A stretch of 13,937 nt of DNA from an uncultured Lachnospiraceae bacterium (GTDB taxonomy: Bacteria; Bacillota_A; Clostridia; Lachnospirales; Lachnospiraceae), in NCBI GenBank assembly GCA_946621895.1, contig CAMOOZ010000163.1, positions 1 to 13,937 on the forward strand. Reading direction: 5' to 3'. The translations under genes were made by a program, and so were the position numbers. Position 1 is the first letter of the stretch. Every line of letters begins with the position of its first letter. Below the pieces are notes generated by a model. The model was not told the origin of the DNA. It searched no databases and saw nothing but the letters and a program-made list of their open reading frames with translations. This document shows, one piece after another, positions 1 through 8,586 of this stretch.

Positions 1-1466
1 AAGAAATCCTCAAGGCCCTGGATATCCGTCAGCACGACATAATCATCATCCGTCTCCCCGGTCACCAGACCGCAGGAAATGCCCGCCACCGGCTTTTTGA
101 TCGGCACGCCGGCCGCCATCAGGCTCATCGTGGACGCGCAGGTGCTGGCCATGGAGGTGGAGCCGTTGGATTCGAAGGTCTCGGAAACGGTCCTGATCGC
201 GTAAGGGAATTCATCGTCTGAGGGCAGCACGGGCAAAAGCGCGCGCTCGGCTAAAGCGCCGTGGCCGATCTCCCGTCTTCCCGGACCTCTGGAAACCTTC
301 GTCTCCCCCACCGAATAGGAGGGGAACTTATAATGATGCATATAGCGCTTGGAAACAATATTCTCGTCCAGCCCGTCCACTCTCTGCATATCGGAAAGCG
401 GCGCCAGCGTACAGACATTGCAGATCTGCGTCTGCCCTCTGGTGAACATCGCGGAGCCATGAACGCGCGGGATGATATCCACCTCCGCCGCGAGCGGGCG
501 GATCTGGGTCATCGCCCTGCCGTCGGGACGCTTTTTGTCCTTCAGGATCATCTTGCGCACGGTCTTCTTCTCGTACTGGTAGACCGCCTCGCCAAGGATG
601 GAAAGCCATTCCTCCTTCTCCGCGAAGGCCTCCTCAAGGCGCTCCGTGATCTTCCGGATATTCTCCTCACGGACCTGCTTCTCGTCCGTGAACACAGCCT
701 CCTCCATCTCCTGTGCGGGGACGAGGCGCTTCATTTCCTCAAACAGCTCCTCGGGCACGGCGCAGCTTTCATAGGATCTCTTCTCCTTGCCGCACTCCGC
801 CACGATCCCGTCGATCCACTCAATGATCTTTAAGTTGATCCCGTGGGCTTTATAGATTGCATCCAGCATCCGGTCGTCCGGGATCTCATTCGCGCCGGCT
901 TCGATCATGATCACCTTTTCCCTGGTGGAGGCCACGGTCAGCTTCAGATCGCCCTTGTCCCACTCCAGCTGGGAGGGGTTCACGATGAATTCCCCGTCCA
1001 TCATGCCGATCTGGGTCATCGCGCAGGGACCCGCAAAGGGGATCTCGGAAATGCTGGCGGCGATGGAGGCGCCCAGCATGGCCACAAGCTCCGGCCTGCA
1101 CTGGGGATCAACGCTCATCACCAGACATTCCAGCGTCACATCATTGCGGTAGTCCTTCGGGAAAAGCGGCCGCATGGGCCTGTCGATGACGCGGCTCGTT
1201 AAGATCGCGTTTTCCGAAGGCTTCCCCTCTCTTTTGTTGAAGCCCCCGGGAATCTTCCCCGCGGCATACTGCTTTTCCGTATACTCCACGGAAAGCGGGA
1301 AGAAATCGATGCCGTCCCTGGGCTTTTCGGAGGTGGTGGCAAAGCAGGCCACGGTCGTGTCGTTGTAATGCATGAATGCGCAGCCGCCTGCCTGGGCGCC
1401 GATCCTGCCGATATCCACGGAAAGCGTCCTGCCTCCCAGCTCCAGTGTGTAAGTCTTATAGCTCAT
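1..1466 (-). CDS. pnp: Polynucleotide phosphorylase, 3' end cut by window edge
   Basis: 3'-to-5' phosphorolytic exoribonuclease of mRNA decay, normally a trimer of about 700 residues; about 488 are visible. The frame is open from ATG 1466 (MSYKTYTLELGGR) to the edge. The first RNase PH-like core is at the N-terminus (KREGKPSENAILTSRVIDRP near residue 85). A helical linker follows, then the second core from about residue 314 (RPDGRAMTQIRPL, then HGSAMFTRGQTQ). The phosphate-binding SNGSTSMAS motif is near residue 435. The visible end, TDIQGLEDF, is just before the GDMDF catalytic segment; the KH and S1 domains lie outside the window. The ribosome site is weak (AAAAGGTAAT) in a purine-rich leader. 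It lies 150 bp downstream of rpsO on the same strand, the classic rpsO-pnp pairing, so co-transcription is likely. Identity is certain; only the C-terminus is unseen. Confidence 0.97.
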   Translation of the reverse strand, partial: MSYKTYTLELGGRTLSVDIGRIGAQAGGCAFMHYNDTTVACFATTSEKPRDGIDFFPLSVEYTEKQYAAGKIPGGFNKREGKPSENAILTSRVIDRPMRPLFPKDYRNDVTLECLVMSVDPQCRPELVAMLGASIAASISEIPFAGPCAMTQIGMMDGEFIVNPSQLEWDKGDLKLTVASTREKVIMIEAGANEIPDDRMLDAIYKAHGINLKIIEWIDGIVAECGKEKRSYESCAVPEELFEEMKRLVPAQEMEEAVFTDEKQVREENIRKITERLEEAFAEKEEWLSILGEAVYQYEKKTVRKMILKDKKRPDGRAMTQIRPLAAEVDIIPRVHGSAMFTRGQTQICNVCTLAPLSDMQRVDGLDENIVSKRYMHHYKFPSYSVGETKVSRGPGRREIGHGALAERALLPVLPSDDEFPYAIRTVSETFESNGSTSMASTCASTMSLMAAGVPIKKPVAGISCGLVTGETDDDYVVLTDIQGLEDF

Positions 1467-1545
1467 CTTTCGTATTACCTTTTCTTTCTTTTTGTTTTTC
1501 CTTCTGTGTCTCTTCTTTGGTCTTCTGATTCATTCTCTGCTATGC
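1467..1545 (-). other. Purine-rich untranslated leader of pnp
   Basis: Read on the minus strand this stretch is almost entirely A and G (runs such as GAAGGAAAAACAAAAAGAAAG). It separates the intergenic hairpin at 1563-1589 from the pnp start. It looks unstructured and could act as a ribosome standby or RNase entry region; that role is inferred. No open reading frame or promoter-like element was seen in it. Confidence 0.4.
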
Positions 1546-1562
1546 GCGCCGGCAGCTGCAGC

Positions 1563-1589
1563 TTCCCGCGGCACGCCGGCCTGCGGGAA
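1563..1589 (-). promoter_or_regulatory. rpsO-pnp intergenic hairpin
   Basis: TTCCCGC (1563-1569) pairs perfectly with GCGGGAA (1583-1589). An inner GGC/GCC extends the stem to 10 bp with one bulged base and a six-base loop. On the transcribed minus strand a run of five U lies before the hairpin, not after it, so it does not fit an intrinsic terminator. In other bacteria the rpsO-pnp spacer carries a hairpin cleaved by RNase III, which starts pnp autoregulation. The same role here is inferred from position and structure only. Confidence 0.45.
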
Positions 1590-1616
1590 AAAGAGACCCG
1601 GCGGCTGTTCCTGCGA

Positions 1617-1883
1617 TCAGCGTCTGATGCCCAGCTTGCCGATCAGCGCGCGGTAGCCTTCCAGATCCGTCCTCATCATGTAGTCCAGGAGGCCTCTGCG
1701 CTTACCGATCATCTTGTACATTCCTCTTCTGGAATGATGATCCTTGGGATTCTTCTTCAGATGCTCGGTGAGCTCGGCGATCCTTGCGCTCAGGATCGCG
1801 ATCTGCACCTCGGGGGAACCGGTGTCCCCGGGCTTTCTCTGATACTGCTCGATAATCCCTGTCTTCTTTTCCTTTTTGATCAT
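1617..1883 (-). CDS. rpsO: 30S ribosomal protein S15
   Basis: An 88-residue primary rRNA-binding protein of the small-subunit platform, at the usual length of the family (88-89 aa). The whole S15 signature is present: [17 protein letters not shown] near residue 20, [15 protein letters not shown] near residue 42, then a basic [13 protein letters not shown] helix. ATG 1883 is preceded by a strong AAAGGAG site about 7 nt upstream. It has its own promoter (2034-2062) and a long foldable leader, which fits the known habit of S15 repressing its own translation by binding a leader structure. pnp follows on the same strand. Nothing unusual is seen in the protein. Confidence 0.98.
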   Translation of the reverse strand: MIKKEKKTGIIEQYQRKPGDTGSPEVQIAILSARIAELTEHLKKNPKDHHSRRGMYKMIGKRRGLLDYMMRTDLEGYRALIGKLGIRR

Positions 1884-1906
1884 GACTATCTCCTTTCAGA
1901 CGATCA

Positions 1907-1923
1907 GGGGCGGAAAGCGCCCC
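1907..1923 (-). promoter_or_regulatory. GC hairpin just upstream of rpsO ribosome site
   Basis: GGGGCG (1907-1912) and CGCCCC (1918-1923) form a perfect 6-bp stem over a five-base loop. Flanking GAC and GTC triplets on the mRNA could add three pairs. It ends about 10 nt before the rpsO Shine-Dalgarno sequence. No U-tract follows, so it is not a terminator. The position suits a translational operator for S15, by inference. Confidence 0.45.
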
Positions 1924-1975
1924 GTCCGCATAAGCCCAGGGAGAGGTCGGAGTGTCCTTGCCCCACGCTTAAGCC

Positions 1976-2015
1976 GGGAGGTAATAAAAACTGTATGACA
2001 GTTCTTTCCCCTCCC
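1976..2015 (-). promoter_or_regulatory. Two-tier stem in rpsO leader, terminator-like
   Basis: On the minus strand GGGAGG (2010-2015) can pair with CCUCCC (1976-1981). Inside it AACUGU (1998-2003) pairs with ACAGUU (1989-1994) over a three-base loop, immediately followed by UUUAUU. The inner stem plus U-run resembles a weak intrinsic terminator lying about 70 bp after the atpC stop, and it is the only candidate for ending the atp transcript. Because the rpsO promoter lies upstream of it, it is also in the rpsO leader, where it could act as an attenuator. Structure is seen; function is inferred. Confidence 0.4.
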
Positions 2016-2033
2016 AAATCCACATACCGCGAC

Positions 2034-2062
2034 ATTATAACATCGGGAAAATGATAAGTAAA
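2034..2062 (-). promoter_or_regulatory. Sigma-A-type promoter of rpsO
   Basis: On the minus strand TTTACT (2057-2062, four of six to TTGACA) is 17 bp from a perfect TATAAT (2034-2039). The expected start near 2027 gives a leader of about 145 nt before the rpsO ATG. It lies just beyond the atpC stop at 2071. Confidence 0.7.
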
Positions 2063-2070
2063 TAGCTGTT

Positions 2071-2484
2071 TCAGATCTGATCCCTGAGCTGCTTTCCGGA
2101 AAGCCTCGCCATGGCTCTGGCAAGAGAGGCCTGGGAACGACGGTACTCCTCTATGCTGCGCTTCTGCCTGATCTGCTCCCTGGCCTGTTCCATCGCAAGC
2201 CTCGCCCGCTTTTCATCGATATCCTCCGGGCGCTCGGCAAAGTCCACGAGAATCGTGGCCTTATTTGCGCGCATCATCGCGATGCCCCGCCCCGTCACGG
2301 CGAAGCGCCTGCCCTCAGCGCAGTCAAAATGCGTCGTCCCGGGCACCATGCACAGCACGATGTCATCATGATTGGCCAGGATCCCGAAATACCCGTCGGT
2401 GACGGGGATCACGAGGCTCTCCGCCTTTCCCCGGTAAAAAAGATGGTCGCTGGCCAGGATCTCCAGTTCAAACTCCCTGTTCAT
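2071..2484 (-). CDS. atpC: F1Fo ATP synthase subunit epsilon
   Basis: A 137-residue central-stalk subunit that joins gamma to the c-ring and restrains ATP hydrolysis through its C-terminal helices. The N-terminal beta-sandwich is recognised by the start FELEILASDHLFYRGKAESL and by GYFGILANHDD near residue 31. The C-terminal helical hairpin carries IDEKRA (residues 89-94), matching the I/L-D-x-x-R-A ATP-binding motif described for Bacillus-type epsilon. This suggests ATP-sensitive inhibition. ATG 2484 follows the atpD stop with no gap (TAAATG), so translation is probably coupled. It is the last gene of the operon; the rpsO promoter follows directly. Length is normal. Confidence 0.96.
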   Translation of the reverse strand: MNREFELEILASDHLFYRGKAESLVIPVTDGYFGILANHDDIVLCMVPGTTHFDCAEGRRFAVTGRGIAMMRANKATILVDFAERPEDIDEKRARLAMEQAREQIRQKRSIEEYRRSQASLARAMARLSGKQLRDQI

Positions 2485-4903
<2,419 letters not shown>

Positions 4904-4908
4904 TGCGC

Positions 4909-6957
4909 TTAAAGCTCCTCTTCATCCCGGGAGGCAAGCCATTCCGGATGTCTCTCCTTAAAGTCCGCCGCGATGGCAAGGATCCTTTTGGAAAGATCCT
5001 CGTTCAGCACGCCCGTTTTTGCGATATCACTGATGATCTCCACCTTCTCCCTGGAAAAGTACCCCAGAAGCCCCTCCTGCAGCGTCTTGATATGCTCCAC
5101 CTGCACATCGGAAAAATAACCGTCGGAGGCGCATACCAGGCTGATCACCTGGTCCGCCAGGCTCATGGGCCTCCCCAGAGGCTGCTTTAACAGCTCCATC
5201 AGGCTTCTGCCGAACCTGAGCTGCTTTTTCGTTCCCTCATCCAGATCCGAGGAAAACTGGGTAAACACCTCCATCTCCCGAAACTGTGCCAGATTGATCC
5301 TAAGCGAGCCGGCGGACTTTTTCATTGCCTTTGTCTGCGCCGCGCCCCCCACACGGGACACGGAAAGCCCCACATTCACGGCGGGACGCTGTCCGGAGAA
5401 GAACAGGTCGCTTTCCAGATAGATCTGGCCGTCGGTGATCGAAATGACATTCGTCGGGATATACGCGGACACATCCCCCGCCTGCGTCTCGATGATCGGC
5501 AGCGCTGTGATGGAGCCGCCTCCCTTTTCATCGCTCAAGCGGCTTGAGCGCTCCAGCAGCCTTGAATGCAGGTAAAACACATCCCCGGGATAGGCCTCCC
5601 TGCCCGGAGATCTTTCCAGCAGAAGGCTCAGCGCCCGGTAGGCCACCGCGTGCTTCGAGAGATCATCGTATACGATCAGCACATCCTTGCCCTTGTACAT
5701 GAAGTATTCCGCCAGCGCCGTGGCGGAATAGGGCGCGATATACTGCATCGAGGCCGGCTCGGACGCTGTCGCGCAGACCACGATGGTATAATGCATGGCC
5801 CCGTGCTCGTTTAAGGTCTGCACCAGTCTGGACACCGTGCTGGCCTTCTGCCCGATTGCCACATAAATGCAGGTCACATGCTTGCCCTTCTGATTCAGGA
5901 TCGCGTCCAGCGCGATGGAGGTCTTGCCGGTCTGCCTGTCCCCGATGATCAGCTCTCTCTGGCCCCTGCCGATGGGAAACATCGAATCGATGGCCATGAT
6001 CCCCGTTTCCATCGGGACGCTGACGGATTTCCGGTCCACGATGCCGGGCGCTTCATTTTCGATGGGGCGAAAGCCCGCGGAAATGATCTCTCCCTTTTCA
6101 TCGATGGGCTCTCCCAGCGCGTTGACCACGCGGCCGCGGAAATCCTTGCCCACCGGAACGCCGGCCCGCTTGCCCGTGCGCACCACCCTGCTGCCGGCGG
6201 AGATCCCTTCTGTTTCCCCGAAGAGAATGCAGCCCACCTCATCCCTGCGGATATCCTGGACCATGCCCTTTAAGCCGCCCTCAAACAGGATGATCTCGCC
6301 GTACTCCGCATGATCGATCCCGACCACATTGGCAATGCCGTCTCCCACGGCGGACACAAAGCCCACCTCCTTGCCTCGGGAGACCTCGTCAAAATCCTCC
6401 AGCTTTTCCCGGATGATGGACACGATATCCTCCGTGGAATCCACCTGGATATCGTCGATCCCCTTTAAATGCTGGTCCAGGTCCTTTATCCTGGTGCGCA
6501 GCGACCAGTCATACTCGTCAAAGCCCACCTTCAGGATAAAGCCGCCGATGAGCTCCGGATTTTCCTTTAAGTCAAAGGTCACATTCTCGCACTGATACTT
6601 GCGCTTGACAAACCGCCTGATCTTCCTGAACTGGGCGTCCGTGGGCCGCGTGACATACTCGATCTGGACTTCCTTCGTCTCCGAGTCCATGGGCAGCGAG
6701 GTCACATAGGCCCGCAGGATGTCATAGGCATCCCCCATCCGGTCATTATCGCAGAGCAGCTTCAGAAAATCCCGGATCTGCGTGGGGAAGATCCGCTCGA
6801 TCACAAGATGCCTGGAACGAAGCCCCACCGCGGGATTCTGCAGCTCCTCCAGCACCAGCGGGACGGTGTTTAAGATATCCAGCGTCTGGCTGACGGTGCT
6901 CCGGGAGATCTGCAGATCCTTCAGCATCACCACATATCTGTCGTCCTGCCGGATCAT
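4909..6957 (-). CDS. atpHA: Fused ATP synthase delta-alpha subunit
   Basis: One uninterrupted 682-residue frame carries two normally separate subunits. Residues 1-165 are delta/OSCP: a helical N-terminal domain (LQNPAVGLRSRHLVIERIF near 39) and the C-terminal signature NPELIGGFILKVG (133-145), then WSLRTRIKDLDQHL. After about eight linker residues, alpha begins at the STEDIVSIIREKLEDF helix (174-189) and is complete: GDGIANVVGID, RVVNALGEPIDEKG, Walker A GDRQTGKT (339-346), YVAIGQKAST, IVYDDLSKHAVAYR, and SVSRVGGAAQTK with the alpha arginine R535. ATG 6957 overlaps the atpF stop as ATGA with an AGGGGTGA site. No stop or ATG lies between the halves, so a sequencing slip is unlikely. No other delta gene is present between atpF and this gene. 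The symbol atpHA is descriptive. Confidence 0.95.
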   Translation of the reverse strand: MIRQDDRYVVMLKDLQISRSTVSQTLDILNTVPLVLEELQNPAVGLRSRHLVIERIFPTQIRDFLKLLCDNDRMGDAYDILRAYVTSLPMDSETKEVQIEYVTRPTDAQFRKIRRFVKRKYQCENVTFDLKENPELIGGFILKVGFDEYDWSLRTRIKDLDQHLKGIDDIQVDSTEDIVSIIREKLEDFDEVSRGKEVGFVSAVGDGIANVVGIDHAEYGEIILFEGGLKGMVQDIRRDEVGCILFGETEGISAGSRVVRTGKRAGVPVGKDFRGRVVNALGEPIDEKGEIISAGFRPIENEAPGIVDRKSVSVPMETGIMAIDSMFPIGRGQRELIIGDRQTGKTSIALDAILNQKGKHVTCIYVAIGQKASTVSRLVQTLNEHGAMHYTIVVCATASEPASMQYIAPYSATALAEYFMYKGKDVLIVYDDLSKHAVAYRALSLLLERSPGREAYPGDVFYLHSRLLERSSRLSDEKGGGSITALPIIETQAGDVSAYIPTNVISITDGQIYLESDLFFSGQRPAVNVGLSVSRVGGAAQTKAMKKSAGSLRINLAQFREMEVFTQFSSDLDEGTKKQLRFGRSLMELLKQPLGRPMSLADQVISLVCASDGYFSDVQVEHIKTLQEGLLGYFSREKVEIISDIAKTGVLNEDLSKRILAIAADFKERHPEWLASRDEEEL
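6421..6433 (-). promoter_or_regulatory. Possible internal ribosome site and GTG start for free alpha
   Basis: At the delta/alpha junction the mRNA reads GGAGG (6429-6433), ATATC, GTG (6421-6423), in frame at residue V179. Starting here would give a 504-residue alpha subunit, about the normal length, beginning inside the first alpha helix. The site could supply alpha without delta. It may also be chance, because ACG-GAG-GAT is ordinary coding sequence for T-E-D. Sequence is seen; use is inferred. Confidence 0.35.
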
Positions 6958-7439
6958 TTCATCACCCCTGCCTGTGTCAGGAAATCATTCATGATCTCCT
7001 CGTCCCGCTTGGCGCCGGCGCCGTTGGAGATGATCTGCATGGCAGCCTCCATCGCCAGGTCGGTGATCTGATGCTGCGCCTCCCTTATCGTCTTTTCCTT
7101 CGTCTCGGCGGCCACCTCATCCGCATGGCGGATGATCTCCTTTTCCTCAAGCCTCGCCGCCCTGACGATATCGTCATATTCCGCCTCGGCCTTTTCCCTG
7201 GACTTTTTCAGGATCTCCTCGCCTTCCTTTTCGGCGCCGGCCAGCGCCTCCTCATACTGACGCTTCAGGCTCTCCGCCTCCTCCTTCAGCTTTTCCGCCT
7301 GAGAGGCATCCTCCTTCAGCTTTTCCTCTCTCTTCTTCATGATCTCCGCAACGGGACGAAAAAGGAATTTCTTCATCAGAAGATAGAAGATGATCAGATT
7401 GATGATCGTAAAAACCAGATTCAGATCAAGACTTAACAT
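6954..7439 (-). CDS. atpF: F1Fo ATP synthase subunit b
   Basis: A 161-residue peripheral-stalk subunit, present as a dimer that links the membrane a subunit to delta on F1. One membrane helix lies at about residues 6-22 (LNLVFTIINLIIFYLLMKKF), followed by FRPVAEIMKKREEKL. A long charged coiled coil runs from about residue 35 to 140, rich in Glu, Lys and Ala as expected. ATG 7439 lies 10 bp after the atpE stop with a GAGGAAG site. The stop overlaps the next start by 4 bp (ATGA). Because delta is fused to alpha here, the C-terminal end of b should contact the delta part of the fusion. Length is normal. Confidence 0.95.
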   Translation of the reverse strand: MLSLDLNLVFTIINLIIFYLLMKKFLFRPVAEIMKKREEKLKEDASQAEKLKEEAESLKRQYEEALAGAEKEGEEILKKSREKAEAEYDDIVRAARLEEKEIIRHADEVAAETKEKTIREAQHQITDLAMEAAMQIISNGAGAKRDEEIMNDFLTQAGVMK

Positions 7440-7449
7440 TTATTCTTCC

Positions 7450-7674
7450 TCAACCCAGCAAAATGATGATCAGAAGCGCGATAACAAAGCCGTAAATGGC
7501 GGTGGCTTCCGCCAGTGCGCAGCCCAAAAGCAGGATCTTTGTGATATCCCCCTGGGCCTCAGGCTGTCTGGCCACGGATTCAGCGGCCTTTGCCGTGGCA
7601 ATGCCGATACCGATGCCTGCCCCGATCCCCGTGAGCACTGCCACGGCAGCGCCGATTGCGATAAGTGAAGTCAT
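7450..7674 (-). CDS. atpE: F1Fo ATP synthase subunit c
   Basis: A 74-residue hairpin of two membrane helices that forms the rotor ring. Helix 1 has the glycine repeat GIGAGIGIGIATAKA; the polar loop is ESVARQPEAQGD; helix 2 has the ion-carrying glutamate E56 in ALAEATAIYG. Compared with the Na+-binding ring of Ilyobacter tartaricus, the ligand Gln32 is Ile and Ser66 is Ala (A57). This argues for proton rather than sodium coupling, by inference from residues. ATG 7674 has a strong AAGGAGG site about 9 nt upstream, the best in the operon, which suits the high copy number of c. Confidence 0.96.
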   Translation of the reverse strand: MTSLIAIGAAVAVLTGIGAGIGIGIATAKAAESVARQPEAQGDITKILLLGCALAEATAIYGFVIALLIIILLG

Positions 7675-7697
7675 GATTTGATGCCTCCTTTTTTCCT

Positions 7698-8387
7698 TTA
7701 TTCCACCGCTTCCTTAATGAAAAGAGAAGTCAGAAACACAAAAACATAGGCCTGGATAAAGCCGTCAAAGAAATCAAAATAAAGACTGAAGGGGATCGGC
7801 AGTCCCACGGGCAGCACGAACTCGATCAGCTTCATCACGACAAAGGCCCCAAGCACATTGCCGAAAAGACGCATGCATAAGGACAGCGGCCTGATCACCA
7901 GCTCCAGGATATTGATGGGCAGCACCACGGGGATCGGCTCCGCAAAGCTCTTCAGCCACTTTACCGGCCCCTTTTTCCTAAAGCCCGCCCACTCGATGAG
8001 AAAGATGCTGATCAAAGAAAGCCCCACGGTCACATTCAGATCCTTCGTGGGCGGCTTAAAGCCGAAGATCCCGATGATATTGGCCAGGCCGATATAGATC
8101 AGCACGGAACCCAGAAACGGCGCGTACCGCTTCCCGTGCTCCCCGGTCATCCCTTCGATCAGGTTATTTAACGACTCCACCGCGCTTTCCAGCAGAAGCT
8201 GGCGTTTCCCGGGATTATCCACCCGCAGATTGCGGGTGAGCAGAATGGCGAGGAGCACCACCACGGCCATGATCACCCAGGTCACGACCACGGATTCCTT
8301 CACGCCGATGCCCGTCCCCGAGATCGTAAACACCGTGGCGCATTCAAGCTCCTCCTTTATCCTGGCGGCAAATTCACCCGTAGCCAC
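7698..8387 (-). CDS. atpB: F1Fo ATP synthase subunit a
   Basis: A 229-residue membrane stator subunit carrying the ion half-channels. Several hydrophobic helices are visible, the first at about 33-51 (VVVTWVIMAVVVLLAILL). The essential arginine is R173 in RPLSLCMRLFGN, and the last helix has IQAYVFVFLTSLF with Q212. NPGKRQLLLE and GIFGFKPPTKDLNVT are typical of clostridial a subunits. The start is not settled. GTG 8387 is directly preceded by AAAGGGGGGG, giving an unusual ribosome site merged with the start codon. An upstream ATG at 8400 is out of frame by one base because of a G8 run, and no in-frame ATG lies closer. It is the first gene of the operon; no atpI precedes it. Confidence 0.94.
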   Translation of the reverse strand: MATGEFAARIKEELECATVFTISGTGIGVKESVVVTWVIMAVVVLLAILLTRNLRVDNPGKRQLLLESAVESLNNLIEGMTGEHGKRYAPFLGSVLIYIGLANIIGIFGFKPPTKDLNVTVGLSLISIFLIEWAGFRKKGPVKWLKSFAEPIPVVLPINILELVIRPLSLCMRLFGNVLGAFVVMKLIEFVLPVGLPIPFSLYFDFFDGFIQAYVFVFLTSLFIKEAVE

Positions 8388-8394
8388 CCCCCCC
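8387..8394 (-). repeat. G8 homopolymer run at the atpB start
   Basis: Eight consecutive G on the minus strand span the last bases of the atpB ribosome site and the first base of its GTG start. With seven G, ATG 8400 would be in frame with atpB and read M-K-G-G-V-A-T-G. With eight, that ATG reads eight codons and stops. The run is therefore either a Shine-Dalgarno element, a slippage-prone site or an assembly miscount. Confidence 0.6.
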
Positions 8395-8412
8395 TTTCAT
8401 CCGGACAGCCAA

Positions 8413-8427
8413 AGCAGCCACGCTGCT
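8413..8427 (-). other. Short hairpin in atp operon leader
   Basis: AGCAGC (8413-8418) and GCTGCT (8422-8427) form a 6-bp stem over three bases in the roughly 90-nt leader between the atp promoter and atpB. No U-tract follows. Function is unknown. Confidence 0.3.
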
Positions 8428-8441
8428 CGCAGCTTCACCGC

Positions 8442-8461
8442 TCATCATCCGTCATCATCCG
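8442..8461. repeat. Two tandem copies of a 10-mer
   Basis: TCATCATCCG occurs twice in a row (8442-8451, 8452-8461), inside the untranslated leader of the atp operon. Two copies only; probably simple-sequence drift. Confidence 0.6.
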
Positions 8462-8485
8462 TTCCGCTAAACCGCATATCATTGT

Positions 8486-8514
8486 ATTATAATTCTCCCG
8501 TTTTTTGGCGTCAA
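8486..8514 (-). promoter_or_regulatory. Sigma-A-type promoter of the atp operon
   Basis: On the minus strand TTGACG (8509-8514, five of six) is 17 bp from a perfect TATAAT (8486-8491). The expected start near 8479 leaves a leader of about 90 nt. It is the strongest promoter-like site in the window, in keeping with the atp genes, and it lies in the divergent spacer shared with the MerR-family gene. Confidence 0.82.
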
Positions 8515-8530
8515 GGTGAGGAAAGACTTC

Positions 8531-8556
8531 CCTTAAGGTATACTTTGTGTTATACT
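8531..8556 (+). promoter_or_regulatory. Likely promoter/operator of the MerR-family gene
   Basis: TATACT at 8551-8556 (five of six to TATAAT) is the best -10 for the plus-strand gene; no good -35 is seen (TTCCCT at 8528-8533 is weak). A poor -35 is common where a MerR-type activator remodels the promoter. Two symmetric elements overlap it: the perfect palindrome CCTTAAGG (8531-8538), and GTATA-N8-TATAC (8538-8555). They are candidates for the regulator's own operator, by inference. They lie 17 bp or more from the atp -35 box. Confidence 0.4.
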
Positions 8557-8586
8557 GTTAGCTCGTAGCAACGGTCATCTGCGCAG

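Noticed and set aside
261..833. Plus-strand frame of 190 codons opposite pnp
   Set aside because: Shadow of the conserved pnp frame, which runs without a stop across this stretch.
1368..2054. Plus-strand frame of 228 codons across rpsO and its flanks
   Set aside because: Antisense to rpsO and its promoter; the composition changes with the underlying elements and no motif is seen.
4909..6957. Delta-alpha fusion as a sequencing or assembly artefact
   Set aside because: Both halves are in the same frame with no leftover alpha ATG or in-frame stop at the junction, so a single indel could not have created it. It is kept as a real fusion.
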